Shown: positions 52,079 through 60,102 of the stretch, piece by piece
Numbering within the stretch: the first letter of the stretch is position 1
Layout: the number at the start of each line of letters is the position of its first letter
DNA from: Acidobacteriota bacterium
Lineage (GTDB): Bacteria > Pseudomonadota > Alphaproteobacteria > Caulobacterales > Hyphomonadaceae
NCBI GenBank assembly: GCA_016712445.1
Contig: JADJRB010000001.1
Coordinates: 2,356,001 to 2,420,000, forward strand
Reading direction: 5' to 3'
Length of the DNA stretch: 64,000 nt
Notes under the pieces: model-generated
The model's database searches: none
Seen by the model: only the letters and a program-made list of their open reading frames with translations
What the model was told of the DNA's origin: nothing
Program-made: the position numbers and the translations under genes

Positions 52079-52105
52079 AAACCCGCGCCGAAGGGGCGCG
52101 GGTTT
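52079..52105 (-). terminator. Rho-independent terminator after rpmG
   Basis: An 11-base-pair stem (arms 52079-52089 and 52095-52105, AAACCCGCGCC and its complement) with a 5-base loop. On the minus strand it is followed by a T-rich stretch (TTTTCGCTTTT). It lies 28 bases past the rpmG stop and also blocks read-through toward the end of the MFS gene. Confidence 0.88.
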
Positions 52106-52132
52106 CCAGAAATTCCCAGAAGGAACAGGATC

Positions 52133-52300
52133 TTACTTGATCTTGCCTTCTTTGAAATCGACGTGCTTTTTCGCAACCGGATCGTATTTCCGCTTCACCA
52201 TCTTCTCGGTCATGGTGCGCGGGTTTTTCTTCGTCACGTAGAAAAAGCCGGTATCTGCCGTCGAATTCAGGCGGATCTTGATAGTGGCGGGTTTTGCCAT
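52133..52300 (-). CDS. rpmG: 50S ribosomal protein bL33
   Basis: A 55-residue protein read by hand on the minus strand: MAKPATIKIRLNSTADTGFF, then YVTKKNPRTMTEKMVKRKYD, ending VDFKEGKIK. The YVTKKNPRT and KYDPVA.KH segments are diagnostic of L33. It lacks the zinc-binding cysteine pairs, so it is the C-minus form, which does not need zinc. The gene has its own strong terminator 28 bases downstream and is probably a single-gene transcript. Confidence 0.96.
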   Translation of the reverse strand: MAKPATIKIRLNSTADTGFFYVTKKNPRTMTEKMVKRKYDPVAKKHVDFKEGKIK

Positions 52301-52393
52301 GGGACGGCTCGCTTGAGGCTAGGGGTGTATCTCGAAAGGGCGCTTATTGGCGGGGTGGACCGGCAAAGTCAAGCCATCCGGCGCGCTGCACTG

Positions 52394-53122
52394 TTACAGC
52401 CGGTCGGTGGCGTGGCCACTCCGGCTCCAGCGCAGGAAGGGCGGGCGGTGCTCCTCGTCGGGTTTGGCCAGCCGCTCGCCGATTTCGCCCAACATGAAGC
52501 GGGTCACCGAGGGCAGGTCGAGTTTCATCGCATCGGCGAGCGTCACCCATTGGAGGTCTGACAGTTCGGCCCCGTCAACCGGCGGGCGCTCGTCGATCAG
52601 GGCGAGTTCGGCCTCGGCCATGAAGAAGCGCGCATCGAACCGCCGGGGCCGGGACGGCGGGGTCACGGCGCGGCCGATGAAGACGAGTGGCGACAGGTTC
52701 GCGACCAGGTCCAGCCTGTGGAATTCTTCCCAGCCGGGCGGTGCTGCATCGGGCATTTCGGCTGACCGCCCCACGATCAGGCCGGTCTCCTCGAAGGTCT
52801 CGCGGATGGCCGTCAGCGCAAAGGCGCGCGGAATGCGGCGCGACTGGATGCGCAGCTTTGCCTCGACTTCGGGGCGAAGCTCCTCCCAGGCGATCGCCTT
52901 GGAATCCTTGGGATCCACACGTCCGCCGGGGAAGACATACTTGTCGGGCATGAAGGCATTTGTGCCCGCCCGCTTGCCCATCAGCACGCGCGGCTGCGTC
53001 TGGTCGCGGCGCACCAGGATCAGCGTTGCGGCGTCACGCGGGCGCAGGCTGGGCACCCCCCGGGTGACCGCGACGCCGTCCTCATCCTTGTCAAAAACCG
53101 TGTTCAGCATGAACGACATCAT
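52394..53122 (-). CDS. NUDIX hydrolase, NUDT19-like with expanded Nudix box
   Basis: About 242 residues. The Nudix signature is split: FPGGRVDPKDSK is followed, after an insert of some 35 residues (WEELRPEVEAKLRIQSRR...), by AIRETFEETGLIVG, so the usual GX5EX7REUXEEXGU spacing is lengthened as in NUDT19/RP2p-type CoA pyrophosphatases. The remaining fold is intact. The start is uncertain: ATG at 53122 is chosen, but ATGs at 53119 and 53110 and a GTG at 53152 are in frame. Substrate (CoA derivative or nucleotide) not proven. The upstream gap is filled by the repeat element. Confidence 0.78.
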   Translation of the reverse strand: MMSFMLNTVFDKDEDGVAVTRGVPSLRPRDAATLILVRRDQTQPRVLMGKRAGTNAFMPDKYVFPGGRVDPKDSKAIAWEELRPEVEAKLRIQSRRIPRAFALTAIRETFEETGLIVGRSAEMPDAAPPGWEEFHRLDLVANLSPLVFIGRAVTPPSRPRRFDARFFMAEAELALIDERPPVDGAELSDLQWVTLADAMKLDLPSVTRFMLGEIGERLAKPDEEHRPPFLRWSRSGHATDRL

Positions 53123-53175
53123 TGATGCCAGAATGGCGATTGCAAGGCGCACTGCACCATGACGTTGGGTCACCA

Positions 53176-53309
53176 CCCTCACCTCCCACGCCCTGCGGGC
53201 GCGGGTCCCTCCTCTCCCGCGAGGCGGGAGAGGGGTAAGAGGCGGCGCCAACCCCTCTCCCACACTGCGGGAGAGGAGGGGCCCATTGCGCAGCAATGGG
53301 AGGTGAGGG
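53176..53309. repeat. Two inverted copies of a hairpin repeat (family D)
   Basis: The left copy (53176-53236) reads CCCTCACCTCCCA..., and the right copy (53251-53309) is its inverted counterpart, ending GGGAGGTGAGGG. The outer 13 bases and the inner CTCTCCCGC/GCGGGAGAG blocks match exactly, while the hairpin sequence between them differs. The right copy ends next to the rnr stop codon. A related single copy occurs at 44127-44188. Confidence 0.85.
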
Positions 53310-53310
53310 C

Positions 53311-55602
53311 CTAACGCCGCTTTTTCTTGCCGGCGCCTTTCGGCAGCGAGCGCTTGTCGAACTTGGGCTTGCCCTTGCGCGGCGGGCCTTTGCCGGGCGG
53401 GCCGCGGTGGCTGCGCGGCGCCCCTTTCTCCCGCGTGATCGCCTTGCGCGCTTCGCGCCGTCCGGCGGGGGCGGGCATCGGGTCGGAGATCATCTCCAGC
53501 AGCAGGCCGCCCTGCAGCGGCGTCACTTCGCGCAGCCGTACACGGACGATCTGGCCGAGCGAGAAGGTCTTGCCCGAGCCACGCGCATAAACGGCCATGG
53601 CGGCCTCGTCGTGGATCCAGTAATCCTCGGAGAGCGACGAGATCGGCACGAAACCGTCCGCCCCGCTGCCCGCCAGCGCCACGAACAGGCCCGCTGGCGT
53701 GACGCCGGTGATGCGGCCCTCGAATTCCGCGCCGACGCGGTCGGCGAGGAAGATGGCGAGGTAGCGATCGGTCGCGTCGCGCTCGGCCGCCATCGAACGG
53801 CGCTCGGTCATCGAGATGTGGCTGGCGATTTCCTCCAGCCGGGCGGCAGAGCGTTCCGAAAGGCCATCCGGCCCAAAGCCGTGGGCGGTGATCAGTGCAC
53901 GGTGGACCACGAGGTCGGCATAGCGGCGGATGGGCGAGGTGAAGTGGGAATACTTGGCAAGGTTCAGGCCGAAATGGCCGAGGTTCTCTTCCGAATAGAT
54001 CGCCTGCGCCTGCGAGCGCAGCACCATCTGCTGGATCATGCCTTCATAGTCGCCGCCCCGGATTTCCGCGAGCAGCTTGTTGAACTTGTGCGTCTGCGGA
54101 CGTTCGCCGATATTCCACTTCATGTCGATCGTCTGCAGGAAGTCCGCAAAGGCCGCGATCTTCGCGTCCGACGGCGTGTCGTGGACGCGGTAGACGACGG
54201 GGCTCTTCTTTTCTTCCAGCGTTTCGGCGGCCGCGACGTTCGCCTGGATCATGAACTCCTCGATCAGGCGGTGGGCCTCGAGGCGTTCCTTGGTCGTGAT
54301 GCCGGTGATCTCGCCTTCGGCGTCGAACTGGATGCGGCGCTCCGGCAGGTCGAGATCGAGCGGGCTGCGCTGGTCGCGCGCTTTCGCGACGGCGGTGTAG
54401 GCGCCCCAGAGCGGCTTCAGCACCGTCTCGAGGATGTCGCCGGCCTTGCCGCCCGGCTTGCCGTCGATGGCGGCCTGCGCCTCCTCGTAGGCGAGCTTTG
54501 CCGCCGAGCGCATGTTGGCGCGCAAGAAACGGTGGCTGCGCTTGTTGCCGTCCTTGTTGAAGATCATCTCCACCGCAAGGCATGGGCGGAGTTCCCCCTC
54601 GCGCAGCGAGCAGGCGTCCGCCGACAGCTCGAACGGCAACATCGGCACGACGCGGTCGGGGAAGTAGGTCGAGTTGCCGCGCTTCTCGGCTTCCTTGTCG
54701 AGGGCCGAGCCTTCGGTGACATAGGCGGACACGTCGGCGATGGCGACGATGACCTTCCAGCCGTCTTCCAGTTCTTCGGCATAGACGGCGTCGTCATGGT
54801 CGCGGGCGTCATGCGGGTCGATAGTGATCAGCGGCACGCGCGTCAGGTCCGTACGCGGAACATCGGCGGGCTTCTTGGTCTTCGCTTCCTCGATCACGGC
54901 GTCGGGAAATTCGACCGGGATGTCATTGGCGTGGATGGCGATCAGGCTGGCCGAGCGCGCATCGGTGATGTGGCCGATCACTTCGGTGATGATGCCGAGC
55001 GCCGGGCCATACTGGCGCCGGCCTTGCGGCTTCGGCTGGGCGACGACGAGGTCGCCGTCCTTGGCGCCCTTGCGGTCGGATTCCTGGATCAGAAATTCGC
55101 GGCGCTCCTTGCGGCTTGCCGGCGTCACGCGCCCGCCATGCGCCGTGCGCTCGTAGAGGCCGACGATCTTGTCGCTGACGCGCTTTTCCAGCAGCGTGAC
55201 GACATAGGCGCGCCATTCGCCATTGTCGCGCCCGGCGATCTTGCAGATTGCGCGGTCGCCCTTGGCCGGCGCGCGGCTGCGGTTCTTGCCCGAGGGCCCG
55301 CCATAGACGAGTTCCGGGCCGAACAGGCCATTGTCGCCGACGCATTGGCCGATCAGGTCGCCGTCGCGGGTCTGGCGGGTGAACTCGACCAGACCGCTCG
55401 GCGGGGGGCGGTCCGCCTGCGCGAAACTCCGCTTGCCGGTGCGCTCCAGCTTGCCTTCGCGCTCCAGCTCCTCGAGCACTTCGCGCAGCACGGCGCGCTC
55501 ACGCCCCTTCACCTTCAGGCCCTTGGCGATATCGGCCTTGGAGGTGGCTTCGGGGTGTTCCTTGAGGAAATCGAGGACGGTCTGGCGGTCAGGAAAGCTC
55601 AT
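53311..55602 (-). CDS. rnr: Ribonuclease R
   Basis: A 763-residue 3'-5' exoribonuclease that degrades structured RNA. An N-terminal winged helix (1-60) and two cold-shock domains precede the RNB domain, marked by ITIDPHDARDHDDAVYAE (the four-Asp catalytic signature), RVHDTPSDAKI and SPIRRYADLVVHRALI. A C-terminal S1 domain (about 635-725) with EFEGRITGVTPAGLFVAL follows, and the end is a basic tail (RKGKPKFDKRSLPKGAGKKKRR). The gene stands alone, with a repeat element at its 3' end. Confidence 0.97.
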   Translation of the reverse strand: MSFPDRQTVLDFLKEHPEATSKADIAKGLKVKGRERAVLREVLEELEREGKLERTGKRSFAQADRPPPSGLVEFTRQTRDGDLIGQCVGDNGLFGPELVYGGPSGKNRSRAPAKGDRAICKIAGRDNGEWRAYVVTLLEKRVSDKIVGLYERTAHGGRVTPASRKERREFLIQESDRKGAKDGDLVVAQPKPQGRRQYGPALGIITEVIGHITDARSASLIAIHANDIPVEFPDAVIEEAKTKKPADVPRTDLTRVPLITIDPHDARDHDDAVYAEELEDGWKVIVAIADVSAYVTEGSALDKEAEKRGNSTYFPDRVVPMLPFELSADACSLREGELRPCLAVEMIFNKDGNKRSHRFLRANMRSAAKLAYEEAQAAIDGKPGGKAGDILETVLKPLWGAYTAVAKARDQRSPLDLDLPERRIQFDAEGEITGITTKERLEAHRLIEEFMIQANVAAAETLEEKKSPVVYRVHDTPSDAKIAAFADFLQTIDMKWNIGERPQTHKFNKLLAEIRGGDYEGMIQQMVLRSQAQAIYSEENLGHFGLNLAKYSHFTSPIRRYADLVVHRALITAHGFGPDGLSERSAARLEEIASHISMTERRSMAAERDATDRYLAIFLADRVGAEFEGRITGVTPAGLFVALAGSGADGFVPISSLSEDYWIHDEAAMAVYARGSGKTFSLGQIVRVRLREVTPLQGGLLLEMISDPMPAPAGRREARKAITREKGAPRSHRGPPGKGPPRKGKPKFDKRSLPKGAGKKKRR

Positions 55603-55680
55603 GTGGCCGCATATAGGGGAGTTCGCGGCGGAATGCTTGGGGAAAGTGTTTTTCCTTCTGCACGCTCTTGATGCGCGTCA

Positions 55681-55708
55681 CCCTCGACCGGCGAAGCCGG
55701 TCTGAGGG
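55681..55708. repeat. Short intergenic hairpin
   Basis: The 17-base run GACCGGCGAAGCCGGTC at 55686-55702 is a 7-base-pair stem with a GAA loop, flanked by CCCTC and GAGGG that extend it. No T-run follows on either strand. It lies between rnr and the low-GC orphan gene, in a gap of about 130 bases with nothing else recognised. Confidence 0.55.
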
Positions 55709-55733
55709 CCCATCTCCCGGCGGTGCCAAAAGC

Positions 55734-56576
55734 TCAATCGTTGAGTTTTGAGCGTTCGCGCACTTCCTCACCAATGAACAGATAGCGCAGCCGAATTTTC
55801 AGATACGCGAGCAGACCCAACAGGTGCCGGTTTTCAACTTGAGTCATTCCGTCGTCTAAGAAACCGCGAGTGTTGTTCAAAGGGTCGTCATTGTGGTCGT
55901 ATATCTCAGTAAATTCGAATATCACCCGAATCGCCCTTTCGCTGACAAATGAGTTCGCGTGTAGAGTCGATGAATAGCCATCTATTTCTAGAGATGTCTC
56001 GACCACCGACCTCTCAGCGATACTGTCGATGTCTGTCTTTTCAATCTTGGTAGCAGGAACCACGGGGTCCGAAGAGGGAAGCCCAAAGTAATATTCGTGC
56101 GAGTTGCTCAAGAATGGCAGAAACTTTATCTTCCATTCCTCGGTGAACAGCCGCCACTCCCGCTCATGATACTCCTCGGTAATGGACTTCGATAAATGTT
56201 GAGCTCGAAGTAACAAGCGCGCCGCATTCACCCAAGCAATATTTCGGGTCGGCGCGTCGGAGTCGATCACTAACCATGCTCGTTCGACTCCGCGGCAAGC
56301 TGCGTCGAGTGCTCTCTGCGAGCGGTGGACGAGTTCAGATCGATAGTATTGGTTGATTGCGAAAAAGAGACCGCTACCGGCGGCGAATGCACCTGCGGAA
56401 CCCGCCGCGCTGTTCGCATCAATTTGAATAATTGCAGGCAATCCAAGCGAGATTGAATGGGCAGCACAAACAAGCGACGACAGAAGCAAAAGTGCGCCTA
56501 GCGCAGGAAATATCTTTAGGAAGACGAAAGTCTGAAGTTTGGTTGAAAGCCGTAGTTCGTTGGAATCAATTCGCAT
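55734..56576 (-). CDS. Orphan membrane protein of low G+C content, unknown function
   Basis: A 280-residue protein. Residues 15-85 hold two hydrophobic segments (LKIFPALGALLLLSSLVCAA and AAGSAGAFAAGSGLFFAI); the rest is polar, with EYHEREWRLFTEEWKIKF and YLKIRLRYLFIGEEVRERSKLND, and probably cytoplasmic. No family or catalytic motif recognised. Base and codon use differ from all neighbours: by hand count 55801-55860 has 31 G+C of 60 and 55861-55920 has 25 of 60, in a window otherwise rich in GC. This suggests recent acquisition. The ATG at 56576 lies 3 bases past the M23 stop, so the gene may use the M23 transcript. Confidence 0.7.
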   Translation of the reverse strand: MRIDSNELRLSTKLQTFVFLKIFPALGALLLLSSLVCAAHSISLGLPAIIQIDANSAAGSAGAFAAGSGLFFAINQYYRSELVHRSQRALDAACRGVERAWLVIDSDAPTRNIAWVNAARLLLRAQHLSKSITEEYHEREWRLFTEEWKIKFLPFLSNSHEYYFGLPSSDPVVPATKIEKTDIDSIAERSVVETSLEIDGYSSTLHANSFVSERAIRVIFEFTEIYDHNDDPLNNTRGFLDDGMTQVENRHLLGLLAYLKIRLRYLFIGEEVRERSKLND

Positions 56577-56579
56577 ACG

Positions 56580-57263
56580 TCAGCTTCTTGTGCCCGCCGT
56601 CGGCTGTTTCATCGGGTCGATGGCAGTGAGCGCAAACGACTTCGCCTGGGCGCCCCATTCGCCGGTCAGCATTTCGTAGTGCAGGTGGCGCGGGATCTTG
56701 TAGCTTGCGGTGTTGCCCATCACGCCGATCACCTTGCCGGCGGCGACCTTTTGGCCTTCGGCGAGGCCGGGCGCGAAAGAGTCGAGGTGGGCATAGCGTG
56801 TGAACACGCCATTGCCATGGTCGATCACCAGCATGTTGCCGAAATCGTCCCGGTACGTCTTTTCCTTCACGGTGCCGCCGCCCGCTGCATACACGTCGAC
56901 CGGGGCGGAGCTGTAATAGTCAATGCCCTTGTGGTTAGAGAAGCTGCGCGGGCCGAAGCCCGAGGAGAAGCAGCCATCGGCGACCGGCGCGACCGCGAGC
57001 GTGACTTTGCCGTCAACCGTGACGAAGGGTGAAAAAGGCGCGATCACGAGGTCTGCGTCCGTGGCCGGACGATTGGCGACCGTCATGCCGGGGCAGACTG
57101 ACATCGTATCCGAAAACACGCTGGGCTCCGGCTTTGGCGGGGCGGGCGCGGGCGTTTCGGCAACCGGCGGCGGCGTAGTCTTCACCGCTTCCGTCGTCGC
57201 GCAGGCCGCAGCGACGACCGCAACGCCGCCGAGCAGCGCATGTGAGTACCGGATGCGGACCAT
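56580..57263 (-). CDS. M23 family metallopeptidase, lipoprotein
   Basis: A 227-residue LytM/M23 peptidase acting on peptidoglycan cross-links. Lipobox VAAAC near residue 22 follows the signal MVRIRYSHALLGGV; a Pro/Lys-rich linker follows. The zinc ligands are visible in FSNHKGIDYY (His, Asp) and RHLHYEM (HxH), with the catalytic region VIDHGNGVFTRYAHLDS between. The final residues QPTAGTRS are short but the domain is complete. ATG at 57263 is preceded by GAGGGG; an in-frame TTG upstream is less likely. The low-GC orphan gene begins 3 bases after its stop. Confidence 0.92.
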   Translation of the reverse strand: MVRIRYSHALLGGVAVVAAACATTEAVKTTPPPVAETPAPAPPKPEPSVFSDTMSVCPGMTVANRPATDADLVIAPFSPFVTVDGKVTLAVAPVADGCFSSGFGPRSFSNHKGIDYYSSAPVDVYAAGGGTVKEKTYRDDFGNMLVIDHGNGVFTRYAHLDSFAPGLAEGQKVAAGKVIGVMGNTASYKIPRHLHYEMLTGEWGAQAKSFALTAIDPMKQPTAGTRS

Positions 57264-57391
57264 GACGTCGCCCCTCAAGAGACCGGCGGGAACACTACTC
57301 CCAACTCGAGCGCAGGTCTATTCCGCGCGGGGATTACCAATTGGTTACGCCGGCTGTGCCTTGCAGGCAGGGGCCGCGCGTCTCCGGGCTA

Positions 57392-59977
57392 TCACTCCGC
57401 TGCCGGCTTCTTCTTCGCGGGCGCTTTCTTCTTGGCGGCAGGCTTTTTCGCCGCTGCCTTCTTCGGCGCAGCCTTTTTCTTGCCCGTGCCGCTGCCAGCC
57501 TTGGCGTTCACCAGTTCCAGCGCGGCTTCCAGCGTCACGGTCTCCGGCGCCATGTCCTTCGGCAGGGTGGCGTTGACCTTGCCCCACTTCACATACGGGC
57601 CGTACTTGCCGGCGAAGACTTCGACCGCGCCGCCGTCCGGATGCTCGCCCAGAGATTTCAGCGCCTGCGCGCCGCCGCGTCCGCCGCCGGCAGCTGCGCG
57701 GGCGCGTTTCTCGGCGATCAGGTCGACTGCGCGGTTGATGCCGATCGAGAACACCTCGGTCGGGTCCTTCAGGTTCGCATAGGTCTTGCCATGTTGCACG
57801 TAAGGCCCGAACCGGCCGAAGTTTGCGAGGATCATCTCGCCATCTTCCGGGTGCGGACCAATCTCGCGCGGCAGGCTGAGCAGCTCGACCGCGCGCGACA
57901 GCGTCAGCGTGTCGGGGCTGTCAGACTTGGCAAGGCTCGCCCGCTTCGGCTTCTCGCCATTCTCCATCTCGACATAGGGGCCGAACCGGCCGGACTTCAG
58001 CAGGATCATCACGCCCTTCTCGGGGTGGATGCCGATCTCGTTGCCGTCGGGATTGATCCCCGCCGCATCGCCGTCGCCCGAGAACTGGCGCGTGTATTTG
58101 CATTCGGGATGGCGCGAGCAGCCGACGAAGGCGCCGAACTTGCCGAGCTTCATCGACAGCTCGCCTTCCTTGCACAGCGGGCACAGGCGCGGGTTTTCGA
58201 TCGGGTTGCCGTCAGCGTCCTGGCGCGGGAAGACGTGCGCGCCGAGCGCTTCGTTCAGCGCGTCCAGCACGTGCGTCACGCGCAGGTCCTTGGTGCCGTC
58301 GATGTCGCTGGCGAACTGTGTCCAGAAATCGCGCAGGAAGGCTTTCCAGTCGAGCTTGCCGTCGGAGATGACGTCCAGCTTCTCCTCGAGCCCGGCGGTG
58401 AAATCATACTCCACGTAGCGCGCGAAGAAATTCTCAAGGAAGGCCGTGACCAGCCGGCCCTTGTCCTCCGGCACCAGCGCCTTGCCTTCAACGCGGACAT
58501 AACCGCGGTCTTCCAGCGTCGACATGGTGGAGGCGTAGGTCGAGGGCCGGCCGATGCCGAGTTCCTCAAGACGCTTGACCAGCGAGGCTTCGGTATAGCG
58601 CGGCGGCGGCGTCGTGAACGACTGGTTGGCGTCGGCCTTCACGAGGTCGGCATGCTGGCCCTCGGTCATCTTCGGCAGACGGCCTTCGGCCTCGTCATCG
58701 TCGTCGCCGGCGTCATGACCTTCCGTGTACAGCTTGATATAGCCGTCGAACACCAGAACCTGGCCGGTCGCGCGCAGGCCCGCGCGCTTGTCCTTCGAGG
58801 TGAGGTCGATCGTCGTGCGCTCGAACAGCGCCGTTTCCATCTGCGAGGCCACCGCGCGCCGCCATATCAGCGTGTAGAGCTTCATCAGGTCGCCGTCGCC
58901 GCGATAGTCTTCGGGGCGCAGGTTGAAGTCGGTCGGGCGCACGGCCTCGTGGGCCTCCTGCGCGTTCTTCGCCTTCGACGAATAGCGGCGGGTGTTTTCC
59001 GGCAGGTAGCGCGCGCCGTAGTTGGACTGGATCATCTGGCGGGCGGCGGCATAAGCCTCCTCCGCCATGTTGACGCCGTCGGTCCGCATATAGGTGATGC
59101 GGCCTTCCTCGTAGAGTTTCTGCGCGGCCTGCATGGTGCGCTTGGCATTGAAGCCGAGCTTGCGGCTCGCTTCCTGCTGCAGGGTCGACGTGATGAACGG
59201 CGGCGGCGGATTGCGCTTCACCGGTTTCGCCTCGACCGAGGTGACCGAGTAGCCACCAGCGCGGACGATCTCCAGCGCGCGGTCGGCGTCGCCCTTGTTG
59301 CCGAGCGTGAATTTCTTCAGCGTCTCGCCGTCCAGGCTGTGCAGGCGAGCCTCGAACGCGGTGCCATCCGGCGCGCGCAGTTCGGCGGCGATGTTCCAGT
59401 ATTCCTGCGGACGGAAGAGTTCGATCTCGTTCTCGCGGTCGCACACGATGCGCAGCGCCACGGACTGCACGCGCCCGGCCGAGCGCGAGCCCGGCAGCTT
59501 GCGCCACAGGACCGGCGAGAGATTGAAGCCGACGAGATAGTCCAGCGCCCGGCGCGCGAGGTAGGCATCCACCAGCTCGCCATCGATCTGGCGCGGATGT
59601 TCCATCGCCGTGGTCACGGCACTCTTGGTGATGGCGTTGAACACTACGCGCTCGACATGCACGTCTTTCTTAAGCGCCTTGCGTTTCTTCAGTGCTTCCA
59701 CGAGGTGCCAGGAAATGGCTTCGCCTTCGCGGTCAGGGTCGGTCGCGAGGATCAGGGTGTCGGCGTCCTTGAGGGCGCCTGCGATTTCGGAAATCCGCTT
59801 CGCCGACTTGGCATCCGCCTCCCAGACCATCTCGAAATCATTGGCCGGATCGACCGAGCCATTCTTCGACGGGAGGTCGCGGATATGCCCGTAGGAAGCC
59901 AGGACCTTATAGTCCTTGCCCAGGTACTTGTTGATCGTCTTGGCCTTGGCGGGCGACTCTACGACGACAAGCTTCAT
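57392..59977 (-). CDS. topA: DNA topoisomerase I
   Basis: An 861-residue type IA topoisomerase that relaxes negative supercoils. TOPRIM begins KLVVVESPAKAKTI with ATDPDREGEAISW, and the active Tyr is Tyr296 in RITYMRTDGVN. The C-terminal part has one Cys4 zinc finger (CPLCKEGELSMKLG... CSRHPEC, about 598-623), followed by three degenerate repeats of SGRFGPYVE type without cysteines. The last 30 residues are an Ala/Lys/Pro-rich tail (KKAAPKKAAAKK...), presumably nonspecific DNA binding. It lies alone between the M23 gene and the lptG/lptF pair. Confidence 0.97.
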   Translation of the reverse strand: MKLVVVESPAKAKTINKYLGKDYKVLASYGHIRDLPSKNGSVDPANDFEMVWEADAKSAKRISEIAGALKDADTLILATDPDREGEAISWHLVEALKKRKALKKDVHVERVVFNAITKSAVTTAMEHPRQIDGELVDAYLARRALDYLVGFNLSPVLWRKLPGSRSAGRVQSVALRIVCDRENEIELFRPQEYWNIAAELRAPDGTAFEARLHSLDGETLKKFTLGNKGDADRALEIVRAGGYSVTSVEAKPVKRNPPPPFITSTLQQEASRKLGFNAKRTMQAAQKLYEEGRITYMRTDGVNMAEEAYAAARQMIQSNYGARYLPENTRRYSSKAKNAQEAHEAVRPTDFNLRPEDYRGDGDLMKLYTLIWRRAVASQMETALFERTTIDLTSKDKRAGLRATGQVLVFDGYIKLYTEGHDAGDDDDEAEGRLPKMTEGQHADLVKADANQSFTTPPPRYTEASLVKRLEELGIGRPSTYASTMSTLEDRGYVRVEGKALVPEDKGRLVTAFLENFFARYVEYDFTAGLEEKLDVISDGKLDWKAFLRDFWTQFASDIDGTKDLRVTHVLDALNEALGAHVFPRQDADGNPIENPRLCPLCKEGELSMKLGKFGAFVGCSRHPECKYTRQFSGDGDAAGINPDGNEIGIHPEKGVMILLKSGRFGPYVEMENGEKPKRASLAKSDSPDTLTLSRAVELLSLPREIGPHPEDGEMILANFGRFGPYVQHGKTYANLKDPTEVFSIGINRAVDLIAEKRARAAAGGGRGGAQALKSLGEHPDGGAVEVFAGKYGPYVKWGKVNATLPKDMAPETVTLEAALELVNAKAGSGTGKKKAAPKKAAAKKPAAKKKAPAKKKPAAE

Positions 59978-60102
59978 GCGGATTCCCAGTCAGTTCATGG
60001 TCGCAGCGTTTACCCGAAAACCGGTTCCCGGATTGCGGAACGCCGCTTCAAGGGCGGCAGACATGGTTCGGGCAGGGAGGCCTTGTCAAGGCCGCCGCAG
60101 AG

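Noticed and set aside
53296..55671. Antisense open frame of 791 codons across RNase R
   Set aside because: Shadow of rnr in a high-GC gene; no motif, no ribosome site, and RNase R has full domain support.
60076..60096. GGCCTTGTCAAGGCC palindrome after lptG as terminator
   Set aside because: It is a short palindrome with no T-run on the minus strand and could not be supported as a rho-independent terminator.
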